A DNA stretch of 53,322 bases from Saprospiraceae bacterium (GCA_022448955.1 JAKVCU010000073.1:1-53322), one strand, 5' to 3'; counted from the first letter of the stretch, positions 17,949 through 26,572 are shown. Translations and numbers: made by a program. Notes: a model not told the origin generated them from the sequence alone.

Positions 17949-17980
17949 GGCAGTGTAATCTTTTTGGCACTGCCTTTTTT
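17949..17980 (+). terminator. Rho-independent terminator of the isc pair
   Basis: GGCAGTG (17949-17955) pairs with CACTGCC (17968-17974) around a 12-base loop and is followed directly by six T residues. It is correctly oriented for the plus-strand iscS-iscA genes. Confidence 0.85.
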
Positions 17981-18145
17981 CCCTTTTTACTATTCCCCAT
18001 TTACTCCGGTTTAATTTTTCCGAAAGCTTTCGAAAGGTATTGGTGTAACAGTTAATTGTAGGTAACTTTATACAGCCAATGGTATAATAGGCATTACCCG
18101 ATATCTATTTTTTACTAAAATAAGATGTAGTAACTATTACTCCAA

Positions 18146-18186
18146 TAACTACTTAAGCGGCTAGTCAAAATTGCTTGTATAATAAA
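18146..18186 (+). repeat. 41-base dispersed repeat, copy 1
   Basis: Identical to the copy at 18282-18322 except for one base (T versus C near the end). It includes the 21-base core also found inverted at 15948-15968. It lies in the gene-free stretch 17981-18392 between the isc terminator and the glycosyltransferase gene; apart from the two repeat copies, the long hairpin and a short palindrome I see nothing else there. Confidence 0.9.
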
Positions 18187-18267
18187 ATTGTCCCTTCGAA
18201 AATCATAAGAAACTGACGATAGAAAAGTTACGCATGATTTTTGTAGGGACACTAAAATTTTATTATA
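18178..18267. repeat. 90-base long imperfect palindrome (MITE-like)
   Basis: Arms pair in three blocks: TATAATAAAATT (18178-18189) with AATTTTATTATA (18256-18267); GTCCCT (18190-18195) with AGGGAC (18245-18250); AAAATCAT (18199-18206) with ATGATTTT (18234-18241). A 5-base bulge, a 3-by-3 internal loop and a 27-base tip remain. The element sits between the two 41-base direct repeats and overlaps the end of the first. No ORF lies inside. Confidence 0.8.
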
Positions 18268-18281
18268 CCAATTTTCTAGCC

Positions 18282-18322
18282 TAACTACTTAAGCGGCTAG
18301 TCAAAATTGCTTGTACAATAAA
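18282..18322 (+). repeat. 41-base dispersed repeat, copy 2
   Basis: Second direct copy, 136 bases after the first, with a single mismatch. After the shared part the flanks differ, so the copies are separate insertions or a duplication bracketing the long palindrome. Confidence 0.9.
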
Positions 18323-18327
18323 GTCCA

Positions 18328-18341
18328 GCCTACCGGCAGGC
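18328..18341. repeat. Short GC-rich palindrome (REP-like)
   Basis: GCCTACCGGCAGGC is a near-perfect palindrome, strikingly GC-rich within AT-rich intergenic DNA. A related element (ACCTGCGACAGGCAGGT) lies at 26573-26589. Such CCTGCC/GGCAGG elements are common between genes in Bacteroidota; the role here is unknown. Confidence 0.55.
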
Positions 18342-18392
18342 ACCGTTTTGGACAAATTACTTATACGATTAACTATTATACGATTAAGCAAT

Positions 18393-19892
18393 ATGAAATT
18401 TCAACAACTACTTGATCATAAACTATTCTACTTACTCCTTGTTATTGTTGTCTTTTTTGCTTTCGCAAAATTGGGTAGTGAAGAAGTTCACCAATGGGAT
18501 GAAGCCAGAACAGGGGTGAATGCCGTGGATATGATTAAGAATGGAGATATTATTAATCTTCATTTTGCCGGAGAACCAGACAAGATTCGTGCAAAACCAC
18601 CCTTTGTTGTATGGATGGTAGCGACCAATTTTCAACTGTTTGGCTATAATCGCTTCAGCTTGCGGATTCATTCTGCTCTGGCAACCATAGCTATCTTTTT
18701 GCTACTTTATCAAATCATTATTCTTTATAAATCGCATCTTTTTGCCTTTGCAACCTGCTTAACCCTAATTCCTACGCGAGCCATAGTGGGCTTCCACGTG
18801 GGGCGGACTGGCGATTTTGATGCAGTGCTAATTGCCTTTATTCTGGCTGGTTTGTGGCAGTTTTTACGCTATCTAGATTTTGATAAAAAGAAGGCTATCT
18901 ATTGGGCAGCTTTGTTGTGGGGACTTGCCTTTTTTACAAAGGGCCCAGCTATGGGCGTACTCTTTCCAGGCTTAGCTATTTATGTATTGATGCGTGCTCG
19001 CTTAGGTTCTATGCTTTCGCAAAAATCAACCTATTGGGCGGTAGGTCTGCTCTTGGCCTTTCCAATAGCTTGGTACTCTATCATCGCGTTTTTTGGAACA
19101 CAATTAGACGATCCATTAGTAAGTGGACAAAATGCTTTTGAACGGATGTTTCTATATGATCTGCGGGATCGCTTTACGCAAACAGAATTTGAAGGAAAGA
19201 TAGAAGAGGCTGATCCTTTCTTCTTTTTTAATACGCTTTCAATAACCTATCGCTATTGGCACTGGGTTTTTTATGCAGTTTGTGTTTGGGGAATCGTAGC
19301 TATTATACGTCAAAGAGAAAAATTGTTTGGGGAGAACGGATTTGTAATGCAAAAAGAATGGCAATTGCTATTCTTGTCGGTTCCAGTTTGGTTTTTTCTA
19401 GGTTTATTTCTATCTATTGCAACGGTTACCAAAACTTGGTATTTATCGCCAGCTGTACCTTTTGTTGCCATTACAACGGTTTATGGATTTGATGCTTTGA
19501 TCAAATACTTTAAGTATAGTCCTCATATATTCCTAGCCCTTTTGGTCTTTACCTTTATGATGCGCTTTTTAGGCCCCAAGGGAATCCGCTATGAATTTAA
19601 TCCAGGAAATGAAGATTTTAACACTGAATTAATAACGCAATTCACAAGTGAATTACGCGAAAGCGAAACCATACATCAGATAGGAGAGTGGCCTGCACAA
19701 AGAGTATTGCTATGGATATACTTTGAAAATTTAAATATCAATTACTTAAAATCGCCCACAAAATTGGCAGATATTCCTTCAGGAGAACTAGTATTTACAC
19801 GTAATACGTATCTTGACGAACAAAAACCACAGTTTTCGTCTTTCGAACTAATCGGGAAAGATGAAAATTATGCCATTTTACGTAAGGAATAA
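18393..19892 (+). CDS. ArnT/PMT-like glycosyltransferase family 39 membrane protein
   Basis: About 499 residues with roughly ten hydrophobic helices. The early periplasmic loop 'SEEVHQWDEARTGVNAVDM' carries the Asp-Glu motif typical of GT39/ArnT enzymes, which move a sugar from a polyprenyl-phosphate carrier to a lipid or protein on the outer face of the inner membrane; RAKPPFVVWM (the KPP motif) and HVGRTGDFDAVL follow. A soluble C-terminal part (from about 420) follows the last helix. The ATG at 18393 is preferred over 18348 because the latter would begin with an unusual charged extension. A GT4 glycosyltransferase starts 8 bases downstream, so both probably act in the same envelope glycan pathway. 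Confidence 0.82.
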   Translation: MKFQQLLDHKLFYLLLVIVVFFAFAKLGSEEVHQWDEARTGVNAVDMIKNGDIINLHFAGEPDKIRAKPPFVVWMVATNFQLFGYNRFSLRIHSALATIAIFLLLYQIIILYKSHLFAFATCLTLIPTRAIVGFHVGRTGDFDAVLIAFILAGLWQFLRYLDFDKKKAIYWAALLWGLAFFTKGPAMGVLFPGLAIYVLMRARLGSMLSQKSTYWAVGLLLAFPIAWYSIIAFFGTQLDDPLVSGQNAFERMFLYDLRDRFTQTEFEGKIEEADPFFFFNTLSITYRYWHWVFYAVCVWGIVAIIRQREKLFGENGFVMQKEWQLLFLSVPVWFFLGLFLSIATVTKTWYLSPAVPFVAITTVYGFDALIKYFKYSPHIFLALLVFTFMMRFLGPKGIRYEFNPGNEDFNTELITQFTSELRESETIHQIGEWPAQRVLLWIYFENLNINYLKSPTKLADIPSGELVFTRNTYLDEQKPQFSSFELIGKDENYAILRKE

Positions 19893-19900
19893 AAGATAAT

Positions 19901-21028
19901 ATGCTCCGAATTGGTTTTGATGCAAAACGATTATTCAATAATTTCACTGGTTTAGGAAATTATAGCCGCACCTTAGTCCACAATCTAAGCGAACAGTTCC
20001 CTGATCATTCTTATCACCTCTATTCACCGAAGGTGAAAAAGAATGAAGAAACCCATTTCTTCCTTAATAGTCCCCATTTTAATGTCGTTCAACCCAAAAT
20101 GACAGTAGGGGCTTTCTGGAGAAGTTTCACCATCAAAAAAGCATTAAAACGTAATAAACTGAACTTGTATCATGGTTTAAGCCATGAAATTCCTTTTGGT
20201 TTATCCAAAACAGGTATCAAATCTGTGGTGACGATCCACGATCTGATTTTTAAGTTCTATCCTCAACAATACGGTTGGATCGATCGCAAAATATATGATG
20301 CTAAATTTAGATATGCTTGTGAAAATGCAGACCGCATCATCGCCATTAGCGAAAGTACCAAGAAAGATATTGCTCGATTATACAATATCAATCCAGCCAA
20401 AATCAGTGTTATCTATCAATCTTGCCATGAGCGATTTATGCAAGAAAAATCGGATAAACTGAAAGAAACAATCCTTAAAAAATATAATCTTCCCAAGGAA
20501 TATTTATTTTATGTAGGCTCTATTGTAGAGCGCAAAAATCTCTTAGGAATACTTGAAGCTATTCAAAAACTACCGAGAGATTTGGCGCTACCACTAGTGG
20601 TCGTTGGTGGGGGGAGTTCCTACAAAACAAAGGTGATGCAATACATCGCCCAGCATAAATTAGAAAATCGAGTTCACTTCGTCTCACCAGATTTTGAAGA
20701 CCTTCCAGCCCTGTATCAGCAAGCAGCGGTATTTTTATACCCATCCTATTATGAAGGCTTTGGAATTCCAATTTTGGAAGCCCTGTTTAGTCGTACACCT
20801 GTGATTACCTCTAATGTATCCTCTTTGCCAGAAGCAGCGGGGAAAGACGCATATCTCATTGCGCCAGATCAGCCCGTTCAAATGGCTATTGGTATTGAAC
20901 ATATTCTAACAGATTCAGCCTTTCGGCAAAAAATGATCGACTCAGGATACGCCTATGCACAACAATTTAAAGGTGAAAAACTTACTCAACAAATGATGGA
21001 TTTGTATGAAGAGGTGTTAGCGAAATAA
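19901..21028 (+). CDS. GT4-type glycosyltransferase (GT-B fold)
   Basis: 375 residues of the glycosyltransferase 1/4 superfamily. N-terminal 'IGFDAKRLFNNFTGLGNYSR' is the acceptor-side glycine loop; VVTIHDLIFKFYP and IIAISESTKKDI are typical inner strands; YVGSIVERKNLLGILEA begins the donor domain; PSYYEGFGIPILEAL holds the EGFGxPxLE nucleotide-sugar motif. It is cytosolic or membrane-associated, and similar to mannosyl/glucosyl transferases in polysaccharide assembly. It is linked to the upstream GT39 gene by an 8-base spacer. Its TAA stop directly abuts the stop of the convergent response-regulator gene, leaving no room for a separate terminator. Confidence 0.88.
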   Translation: MLRIGFDAKRLFNNFTGLGNYSRTLVHNLSEQFPDHSYHLYSPKVKKNEETHFFLNSPHFNVVQPKMTVGAFWRSFTIKKALKRNKLNLYHGLSHEIPFGLSKTGIKSVVTIHDLIFKFYPQQYGWIDRKIYDAKFRYACENADRIIAISESTKKDIARLYNINPAKISVIYQSCHERFMQEKSDKLKETILKKYNLPKEYLFYVGSIVERKNLLGILEAIQKLPRDLALPLVVVGGGSSYKTKVMQYIAQHKLENRVHFVSPDFEDLPALYQQAAVFLYPSYYEGFGIPILEALFSRTPVITSNVSSLPEAAGKDAYLIAPDQPVQMAIGIEHILTDSAFRQKMIDSGYAYAQQFKGEKLTQQMMDLYEEVLAK

Positions 21029-21793
21029 TTATTCTGTTAGCCATTTTTTTAACTTACTTGCATTCAACTTACTAACAATGATGTCATTGTTAAATGTTGG
21101 TTTGACTTCAAGTTTTAGTTTCCTACTAAAATATATTGAAGCTGATTTTATGGCTTTTTTAGCAACAAGAAATTGTCTGTTTGCTCGAAAAAAGTATTCT
21201 GGATCAATTTGAGATTGAAGTCGTTCTAGCGATTGATCAATAAAGTATTTTTCATTATGGTGCGTAATACAAAATACGGTATGATTTTCTAAATAAAAAT
21301 AAGCGATATCCTCAATTGGGATAGGAAGTATTTTGTCTTTGAGATAAACTAGTAGATTCCTTTTATACCTTCTTTTCTGAGCACTTTTTATATCCTGAAC
21401 GGCTTTTAAGAGATTATTATAGTTGATCGTTTTGGAATAAATAGCCTCATATTTATTCAATGCGATTTCTAAAGCACTTCTTTTAATTGGTTTTAAAATA
21501 TAGTCAATGCTATTTACTTTGAATGCTTTTAGAGCATATTCATCAAAAGCGGTTGTGAAAACAATAGGAAAAGAGATTTTTATCTGCTCAAAAATTTCAA
21601 AGGAGTTTCCATCTGCTATTTGGATATCAAAAAAGGCTAGATCAGGAAGTTGTGTGTCTGATTTTATCCAGCTTACAGCTTCCTTTATAGATTCCAGTAT
21701 TGCTAGGACTTGGATACTTGGATCAATTTCAAGTAGGATATCACATAGATTTTTTGCTACACTTTGCTCATCTTCTATGATTAATACTTTCAT
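21029..21793 (-). CDS. LytTR-family response regulator
   Basis: 254 residues: an N-terminal receiver (IIEDE at 5-9, phospho-acceptor Asp56 in LAFFDIQIADGNS, TTAFDEYALKAF, and the conserved Lys in YILKPIKRS), then a LytTR DNA-binding domain from about 145 (LPIPIEDIAYFYLENHTVFC, YFFRANRQFLV). It overlaps the upstream LytS-type kinase gene by 4 bases, so the two are coupled and form a two-component pair. It is the last gene of an apparent five-gene minus-strand operon. LytTR regulators of this kind control export, cell-wall or surface genes; targets here are unknown. Confidence 0.92.
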   Translation of the reverse strand: MKVLIIEDEQSVAKNLCDILLEIDPSIQVLAILESIKEAVSWIKSDTQLPDLAFFDIQIADGNSFEIFEQIKISFPIVFTTAFDEYALKAFKVNSIDYILKPIKRSALEIALNKYEAIYSKTINYNNLLKAVQDIKSAQKRRYKRNLLVYLKDKILPIPIEDIAYFYLENHTVFCITHHNEKYFIDQSLERLQSQIDPEYFFRANRQFLVAKKAIKSASIYFSRKLKLEVKPTFNNDIIVSKLNASKLKKWLTE

Positions 21794-22851
21794 AATAGAG
21801 GAAGTTGGACCATAAAATTGGAATCATCTCGCTGAATAATAATTTTTTTATTCGAAAGTAACTTATAACGATTGTCTAGATTGGCCAAACCTAAGCCAAA
21901 GCTTTCCACCTGTTCTTTTTCTTGAAGGTTATTAATGATACAAATGCTATCATTTTGAGTAGTGATCGTGATTTTTAGTGGCGATAATTTGGTCATTACG
22001 TTATGCTGTATTGCATTTTCAATCAATAATTGAATAGACATTGGTGGAATTCTTTTCTTCCGATCTAAGTCTGAAATATTGATCTCAAATTGCAACTTTT
22101 CGCCAAATCGTTTTTGTAAAAGATACAAATAGGAAGTTATAAAATCTATTTCTTGTTTCAGGAAAACTAAGTCTGCTTTTGCTTCAGTCAAGGTATAACG
22201 AAAAGTATCAGAAATATCTTGAATAAATTCAAGTCCAGCTTCTTCATTTTCATTTCTAACAATAGTACTTAGCGTACTTAATGTATTAAAGAAAAAATGT
22301 GGACTGATTTGTTCCTTTAAAGCTGCAAGTTCGGCTTTTATTTTTTCTTCTTTGAGCTTAATCAAGTTTAACTCTATGGCCTTTATTTTTTCTATCCGCA
22401 GCAAAACATAAGGGGTGACAATGGAAATAATTAGAACTAAAGCATGGTTGATAAAGTAATTTTGTAAATACCCTCCTATATCTACAGGATCGGCAATCAC
22501 TTTGGTAAAGTATTTATTAATGCAAAAATCTAGATAAATAAACCCAATGAGCAAAATCAAATTACTGAGGATAATTAAAGCTAATCGTTGCTTTGGATTG
22601 AATTTATGGCTTATGAAATAATCTTTCCAAGAATAGTTATAGAAAATGAATACAATAAGTATAATCAGTTCAGAAATCATCCCTACAAGGCCAATCCTCC
22701 AGATGAACCAATATTCCTCTTCTCTAGCAGCTGATAACTCTTGTAATTGAGATAATTTATGAAAACGGTTTAATAAGCCAATATTAGCTAATACTGTTAT
22801 AAGGATTGCGCCTAAAATAATTAACCATATGTATTGGGTCTTTTTTTGCAT
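21790..22851 (-). CDS. LytS-type sensor histidine kinase
   Basis: 353 residues. About four membrane helices (near 8-26, 50-71, 92-110, 135-152) are followed by a coiled segment and the His_kinase motif QISPHFFFNTLSTL with phospho-accepting His185 (the family norm is QINPHFLFN). Then comes the ATP-binding part (SIQLLIENAIQHNV N-box, FGLGLANLDNRYKLL G-box). There is no large sensor domain, so it probably senses through the membrane part or a partner protein. The gene ends in a 4-base overlap with the response-regulator gene and follows the beta-lactamase-fold gene by 43 bases. Confidence 0.92.
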   Translation of the reverse strand: MQKKTQYIWLIILGAILITVLANIGLLNRFHKLSQLQELSAAREEEYWFIWRIGLVGMISELIILIVFIFYNYSWKDYFISHKFNPKQRLALIILSNLILLIGFIYLDFCINKYFTKVIADPVDIGGYLQNYFINHALVLIISIVTPYVLLRIEKIKAIELNLIKLKEEKIKAELAALKEQISPHFFFNTLSTLSTIVRNENEEAGLEFIQDISDTFRYTLTEAKADLVFLKQEIDFITSYLYLLQKRFGEKLQFEINISDLDRKKRIPPMSIQLLIENAIQHNVMTKLSPLKITITTQNDSICIINNLQEKEQVESFGLGLANLDNRYKLLSNKKIIIQRDDSNFMVQLPLL

Positions 22852-22894
22852 TATCCAAGATAAGTTTTCTTACTACATCCTGTGGTTTAATTTG

Positions 22895-24040
22895 CTATTT
22901 GATATTCAAACGTTTTAATCGTCGCAATAAAGCAAATGCTCGTAAATCGATATTAGTCATACCCCAGTTATAATTTCTCATAATTACCACACCAAATCCT
23001 TGTTCTTTTTCAAACATAAAGTTCGCAGTATAACCTGAAATAGCTCCAGTATGCCCAGCTGTTGAAAGGATGCTATCTCTAAGTAATCTAAATCCTAGGC
23101 CATAACTTTGCCACCATGCTTCATTTTGGATGATTGCTGGTTTTTGCATAACTTCTAACTTAGATTCCTCGAGTAAATCATAAAATCCCATTGTACCCAT
23201 CATAAATTTTGCGAGATCATTTGGCGTAGAATAAATAGCACCATTGGGAACTTTATATCCTCTTCCTAAGTGCTCTTTTTGAGGTGTATCTATGTTGAGT
23301 TCTCCAAATGGGCCTCCTTCCATCCCTTTTGCTAATTGCTTCAATTTTTGTTTGGGAATAGAAAAATGAGTGTTCTCCATTTGAAGAGGTTTAAATATTT
23401 TTTCTTCTACCAATGTAGTATAAGGTTTATTAGCAGCACGTGCTAATGCTAATCCTAAGATACCATAGCCGATATTTGAATAACTATATTTTTCTCCAAC
23501 TTTTGATTGAAAAGAAGTTTTAGGAATGGCTTCTAATAGTTTTTGTTCCCATTCATCGACACCACCTGAAAATACGCTTTCTAACTGAGGCTCTCTTTCT
23601 AAACCAGAGGTATGAGCCGCCAATTGTTTAAAGGTAATCTTTGTTGAATCTGCATATCCATCTAGCTTTTTTATTTCAGGAAGATATTTTTCTATGGGTT
23701 CTTCAATATTGAGAATTCCATCTTCTTCTAATTGCATCATGAGTAATGCTGTAAATGACTTGGTCACTGATCCTACTCTATAAATGGTATTAGAGTCTGC
23801 TTCTATTTTTGTGATTCGATCTGTAAAACCAAAGGTTTTAGACCAGATAATTTTGTTGTTATGTACGATGGCTGCAGAGATGCTTCCATCGATATTATCA
23901 TCTTCTAAATCTGCTTCAAGTTGATCTTGAAAATCTTTAATTACAATTTCAAAAGAAGGTTTGTTTTTCAGTTGATGATCAACTTTACCAATGCCATTGC
24001 TAAGAATAGCTAATATGATAAAAACGTTAATTGTTTTCAT
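22895..24040 (-). CDS. Serine beta-lactamase-fold (class C/penicillin-binding-like) hydrolase
   Basis: 381 residues with an N-terminal hydrophobic signal-like segment (INVFIILAILSNGIG). Active-site motifs: SVTK (Ser91, Lys94), YSN (187-189) and HTG (330-332), which is the third motif in its esterase/DD-peptidase form rather than KTG. Members include AmpC lactamases, DD-peptidases and esterases. Lying between two exported-protein genes and the LytS/LytTR pair, it may be a wall- or peptide-modifying enzyme linked to sensing; this is by position only. Antibiotic resistance is not indicated by sequence. Confidence 0.85.
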   Translation of the reverse strand: MKTINVFIILAILSNGIGKVDHQLKNKPSFEIVIKDFQDQLEADLEDDNIDGSISAAIVHNNKIIWSKTFGFTDRITKIEADSNTIYRVGSVTKSFTALLMMQLEEDGILNIEEPIEKYLPEIKKLDGYADSTKITFKQLAAHTSGLEREPQLESVFSGGVDEWEQKLLEAIPKTSFQSKVGEKYSYSNIGYGILGLALARAANKPYTTLVEEKIFKPLQMENTHFSIPKQKLKQLAKGMEGGPFGELNIDTPQKEHLGRGYKVPNGAIYSTPNDLAKFMMGTMGFYDLLEESKLEVMQKPAIIQNEAWWQSYGLGFRLLRDSILSTAGHTGAISGYTANFMFEKEQGFGVVIMRNYNWGMTNIDLRAFALLRRLKRLNIK

Positions 24041-24091
24041 GATTGTAATGCTTTATAAAATAAATGGAACTTAGTTCTTAGAATACTCTAA

Positions 24092-25246
24092 CTACTTTTG
24101 GTAAGGCACTTCAATTAAAGTGCTATAAGGAACCCCTCCACTGGCATTGTTGAAATCGAATACCTTAGAAAACGTTCTTCCATCCTTTGTCAATGAAAAA
24201 ATTACACCCATGTTAGATGCTCCTCCAAATCTAGTAAGGCCCCAAAGTACTGATCCTCTTTCCAATAGGTTCCCTTCGGGAAAACGACCGTTTTCACAAT
24301 CAAAATCATGAATCTTTTTATAGCTAGTTTTAATTGGATCAATACTAAAAATTATTCCACAATTTTCTTCTCCTCTTAAAGCAATCATACCCCATAAATG
24401 CTGATTACTTTCAATAAGTTCACCTAAAACAGGATATACTAAGTCGTGAATTTTAAGGAATGTATTATTGGTCGGATCGAAGCTGAAAATACTACCCTCA
24501 TTATTTTTGCCACCTCTAGCAGTTGTTCCCCATAATTTGCCATTGCTAAAGATTAGCCCAGCTTCTGGCTCAGCTCCCTTTTTTCTTTCAAAATTATAAA
24601 CTTGCTTTATCCTACTTCCGTCAACATTCAAATTGAAAATTACACCTAAGTTATTGAAACCTCCTTTAGTGGTTGTACCCCAAAATTTACCTTTGTGGAA
24701 AAGCAGACTATTTCTTGGATAACTGCCATTATTTCCATCAAAGTGATGAATAACTTGGAAATTACGACCATCTTTAGACAGATTAAAAATCACCCCTTTG
24801 TTATGTTTTCCTCCAAGGTTTGTCATACCCCATAACTTTCCATTTTTTTCAACTAACTCTCCTAAAGGATGACTTCCGTTATTTCCATCAAAATAATGGG
24901 CAATTTTAAAATTTGTTCCATCATCATTTAAATGAAAAATTACGCCATGTTTTCCTTTTTTTTCTTGATTTCCACCAGTAGTCATACCCCATAATTTATC
25001 TTCTAGATGCAGTAATGCACCAAACGAATATCCTATATGAGGTTCGAAATCATAGACTTTAGAGAAATTAGTTCCATCATTATTAATACAGAATATTGTC
25101 CCTGAGTTATGAATCCCACCAGTTGAAGTGACTCCCCAAAGTTTGCTGGATTGCCCAAAAGAAAATTGAAGATTGGATAGAATTAGAAGTATGATTAAAA
25201 CCTGTTCCATTTCAAGAAAGCTTAGATGAATAAATGAAAATTTCAT
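24092..25246 (-). CDS. Exported tandem-repeat protein (GloVer-type repeats)
   Basis: About 384 residues with a Sec signal (IILLILSNLQFSFGQ), then seven tandem repeats of about 50 residues. Each begins with K/HLWGxT..GG, continues N.GxIF.L..DGT.F...H.FD, and ends in a short linker (KLWGMTNLGGKHNKGVIF is one example). This matches the pattern of the GloVer repeat family (TIGR03803), a propeller-like exported repeat. The start at 25246 lies 2 bases after the stop of the upstream FISUMP gene; the ATG at 25264 would overlap it and add six residues. Ligand unknown. The repeats are well kept, suggesting function. Confidence 0.72.
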   Translation of the reverse strand: MKFSFIHLSFLEMEQVLIILLILSNLQFSFGQSSKLWGVTSTGGIHNSGTIFCINNDGTNFSKVYDFEPHIGYSFGALLHLEDKLWGMTTGGNQEKKGKHGVIFHLNDDGTNFKIAHYFDGNNGSHPLGELVEKNGKLWGMTNLGGKHNKGVIFNLSKDGRNFQVIHHFDGNNGSYPRNSLLFHKGKFWGTTTKGGFNNLGVIFNLNVDGSRIKQVYNFERKKGAEPEAGLIFSNGKLWGTTARGGKNNEGSIFSFDPTNNTFLKIHDLVYPVLGELIESNQHLWGMIALRGEENCGIIFSIDPIKTSYKKIHDFDCENGRFPEGNLLERGSVLWGLTRFGGASNMGVIFSLTKDGRTFSKVFDFNNASGGVPYSTLIEVPYQK

Positions 25247-25248
25247 TC

Positions 25249-25887
25249 TTAATCCTTGATACATCGGATACTATTTTTTGCGTGTTTACTCCCAAACCAA
25301 CGTTGTAGTTCTGATCCAGATGTAAGTTTCCAATCCCAAGCTGTATTTTCATCTCTTTCGTTTGAAGACCAAAAAATGGCCATCCAACCAATTCTATAGT
25401 AGGTATTCATTTTTGAGCCTAAACCACTTGGAATAGCATTAAACATACTTTCATTTGTTCCTCGGCTATTCGGACTTTTCCATAGAGTGGAGTCACTTTT
25501 TAAAAAATCACCACACTTACAATTTCCTCCAAAGTGGAAAGCTAAAAGATACCATTCTTCATCTGATGGTAGGTGCCAACTATTTGGACATGCTTCATTT
25601 GCAGCTTCCCACGTATATAATCTTCCATAAGTTTCACAATGCTCTTTTATATTATCATAACAATAAGAGCTATCCATTGCATAATTTAAGTTACTTGCCA
25701 TCCACGTAAATGAGTGGTTCGTTTTATCAGGATAAACGACCTTATAGGTGATTGTTTCATAAACCTGTCCATCCCGTTCATCTATAAATGGTTCAGATAA
25801 TTCTGTTGTTCGAAGTATTTGGCCTTGTTGTGCATTAATACTAATGGAAAATAGCAACAACAAAATAATTTGAGTATGTACGTTCAT
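25249..25887 (-). CDS. FISUMP-domain exported protein
   Basis: 212 residues with a Sec signal (ILLLLFSISINAQQ). The rest fits the Fibrobacter succinogenes major paralogous (FISUMP) domain: WMASNLNYAMDSSYCYDN, CETYGRLYTWEAA, CPNSWHLPSDEEWYLL, GTNESMFNAIPSGLG, FWSSNERDENTAW and a final SIRCIKD. Cysteine pairs suggest disulfide bonds outside the cytosol. Function of this domain is not settled (surface or adhesion-related). It is the first gene of the five-gene minus-strand run. Confidence 0.82.
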   Translation of the reverse strand: MNVHTQIILLLLFSISINAQQGQILRTTELSEPFIDERDGQVYETITYKVVYPDKTNHSFTWMASNLNYAMDSSYCYDNIKEHCETYGRLYTWEAANEACPNSWHLPSDEEWYLLAFHFGGNCKCGDFLKSDSTLWKSPNSRGTNESMFNAIPSGLGSKMNTYYRIGWMAIFWSSNERDENTAWDWKLTSGSELQRWFGSKHAKNSIRCIKD

Positions 25888-25903
25888 CTGCTTTGTTTTC
25901 TGT

Positions 25904-25911
25904 CAAAGCTA
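25904..25911 (-). promoter_or_regulatory. Candidate -7 box for the minus-strand sensing operon
   Basis: Read on the minus strand the bases are TAGCTTTG, matching TAnnTTTG. Transcription would start near 25897, leaving a leader of about 10 bases before the FISUMP start. No clear TTG at -33 is seen, so the call is weak. Confidence 0.3.
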
Positions 25912-26078
25912 TATTCAAATCCTTTAACTCATAAGGAAAAAAAGGATGAAGTGGACAAACTAGATTTTAAACTGGACAGGATTTCTATTTCAATAGGTAG
26001 TAAGAATAAAGAGAAGGATAAAATGCATCTATATCCACTACTGTTTTCAAGCGAATACAGATGCAGATCGATGTTTAG

Positions 26079-26458
26079 TTAGTTGCCTTCAAGTATTGCT
26101 CTGAGCTTGGGATCATTCACCTGATCATCCTTTTGCAAAAACAAGACTTTCATCTAACAACCAATAAGTTTTAATGCGATGACGTAGGTCTTCAAAAATG
26201 GTATTTACTCGCTTGAATTCAGCATTGATTTATTTTCTTCATTCGTAAAGCAGCCAATAAGTCCTTTGGTGCTTTGCTCATTTCCTTACCGTTGACGATC
26301 CATTTTTTACTAAGTTTTCCATTATTGAATGTAAAAATTGCACTAATTTGGTCATTCACTTTTAACATTTTCTCACTTTCGTGAAATCCAAATTTTGGAA
26401 TAGCTCTATCGGCAATAGCTTCTCCTGGCGAGTCCGATGTTTCTTTAAACTTATCCAT
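26079..26458 (-). pseudogene. Small gene apparently broken by two frameshifts
   Basis: The intact first part (26458 down to 26219, 79 codons, MDKFKETSDSPGEAIADRAI...) ends ...MKKINQC. Shifting one base in the A-rich run just before the stop lets coding continue as INAEFKRVNTIFEDLRHRIK and TYWLLDESLV. A second one-base shift at a run of five T residues continues as LQKDDQVNDPKLRAILEGN and a stop at 26079. Both shifts are extra single bases in homopolymers, so either a decayed gene or base-calling error fits. The rebuilt product is about 124 aa and I recognise no family. A further coding-like frame (VAFGMLNLMRNRSKYSRFVK) lies directly upstream on the same strand at about 26460-26530. Confidence 0.4.
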
Positions 26459-26572
26459 TTATCTGTCAATAGTTTTAACGAAACGACTGTATTTGCTTCT
26501 ATTGCGCATTAGATTAAGCATACCAAATGCGACCATTTCGCCAGAGCTTGCGAGAGCCCCTATACCTAGCTT

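Noticed and set aside
22895-24040. Beta-lactam resistance gene
   Set aside because: SxxK, YxN and HTG motifs also fit esterases and DD-peptidases; operon context points to a housekeeping or sensing role, and nothing indicates resistance.
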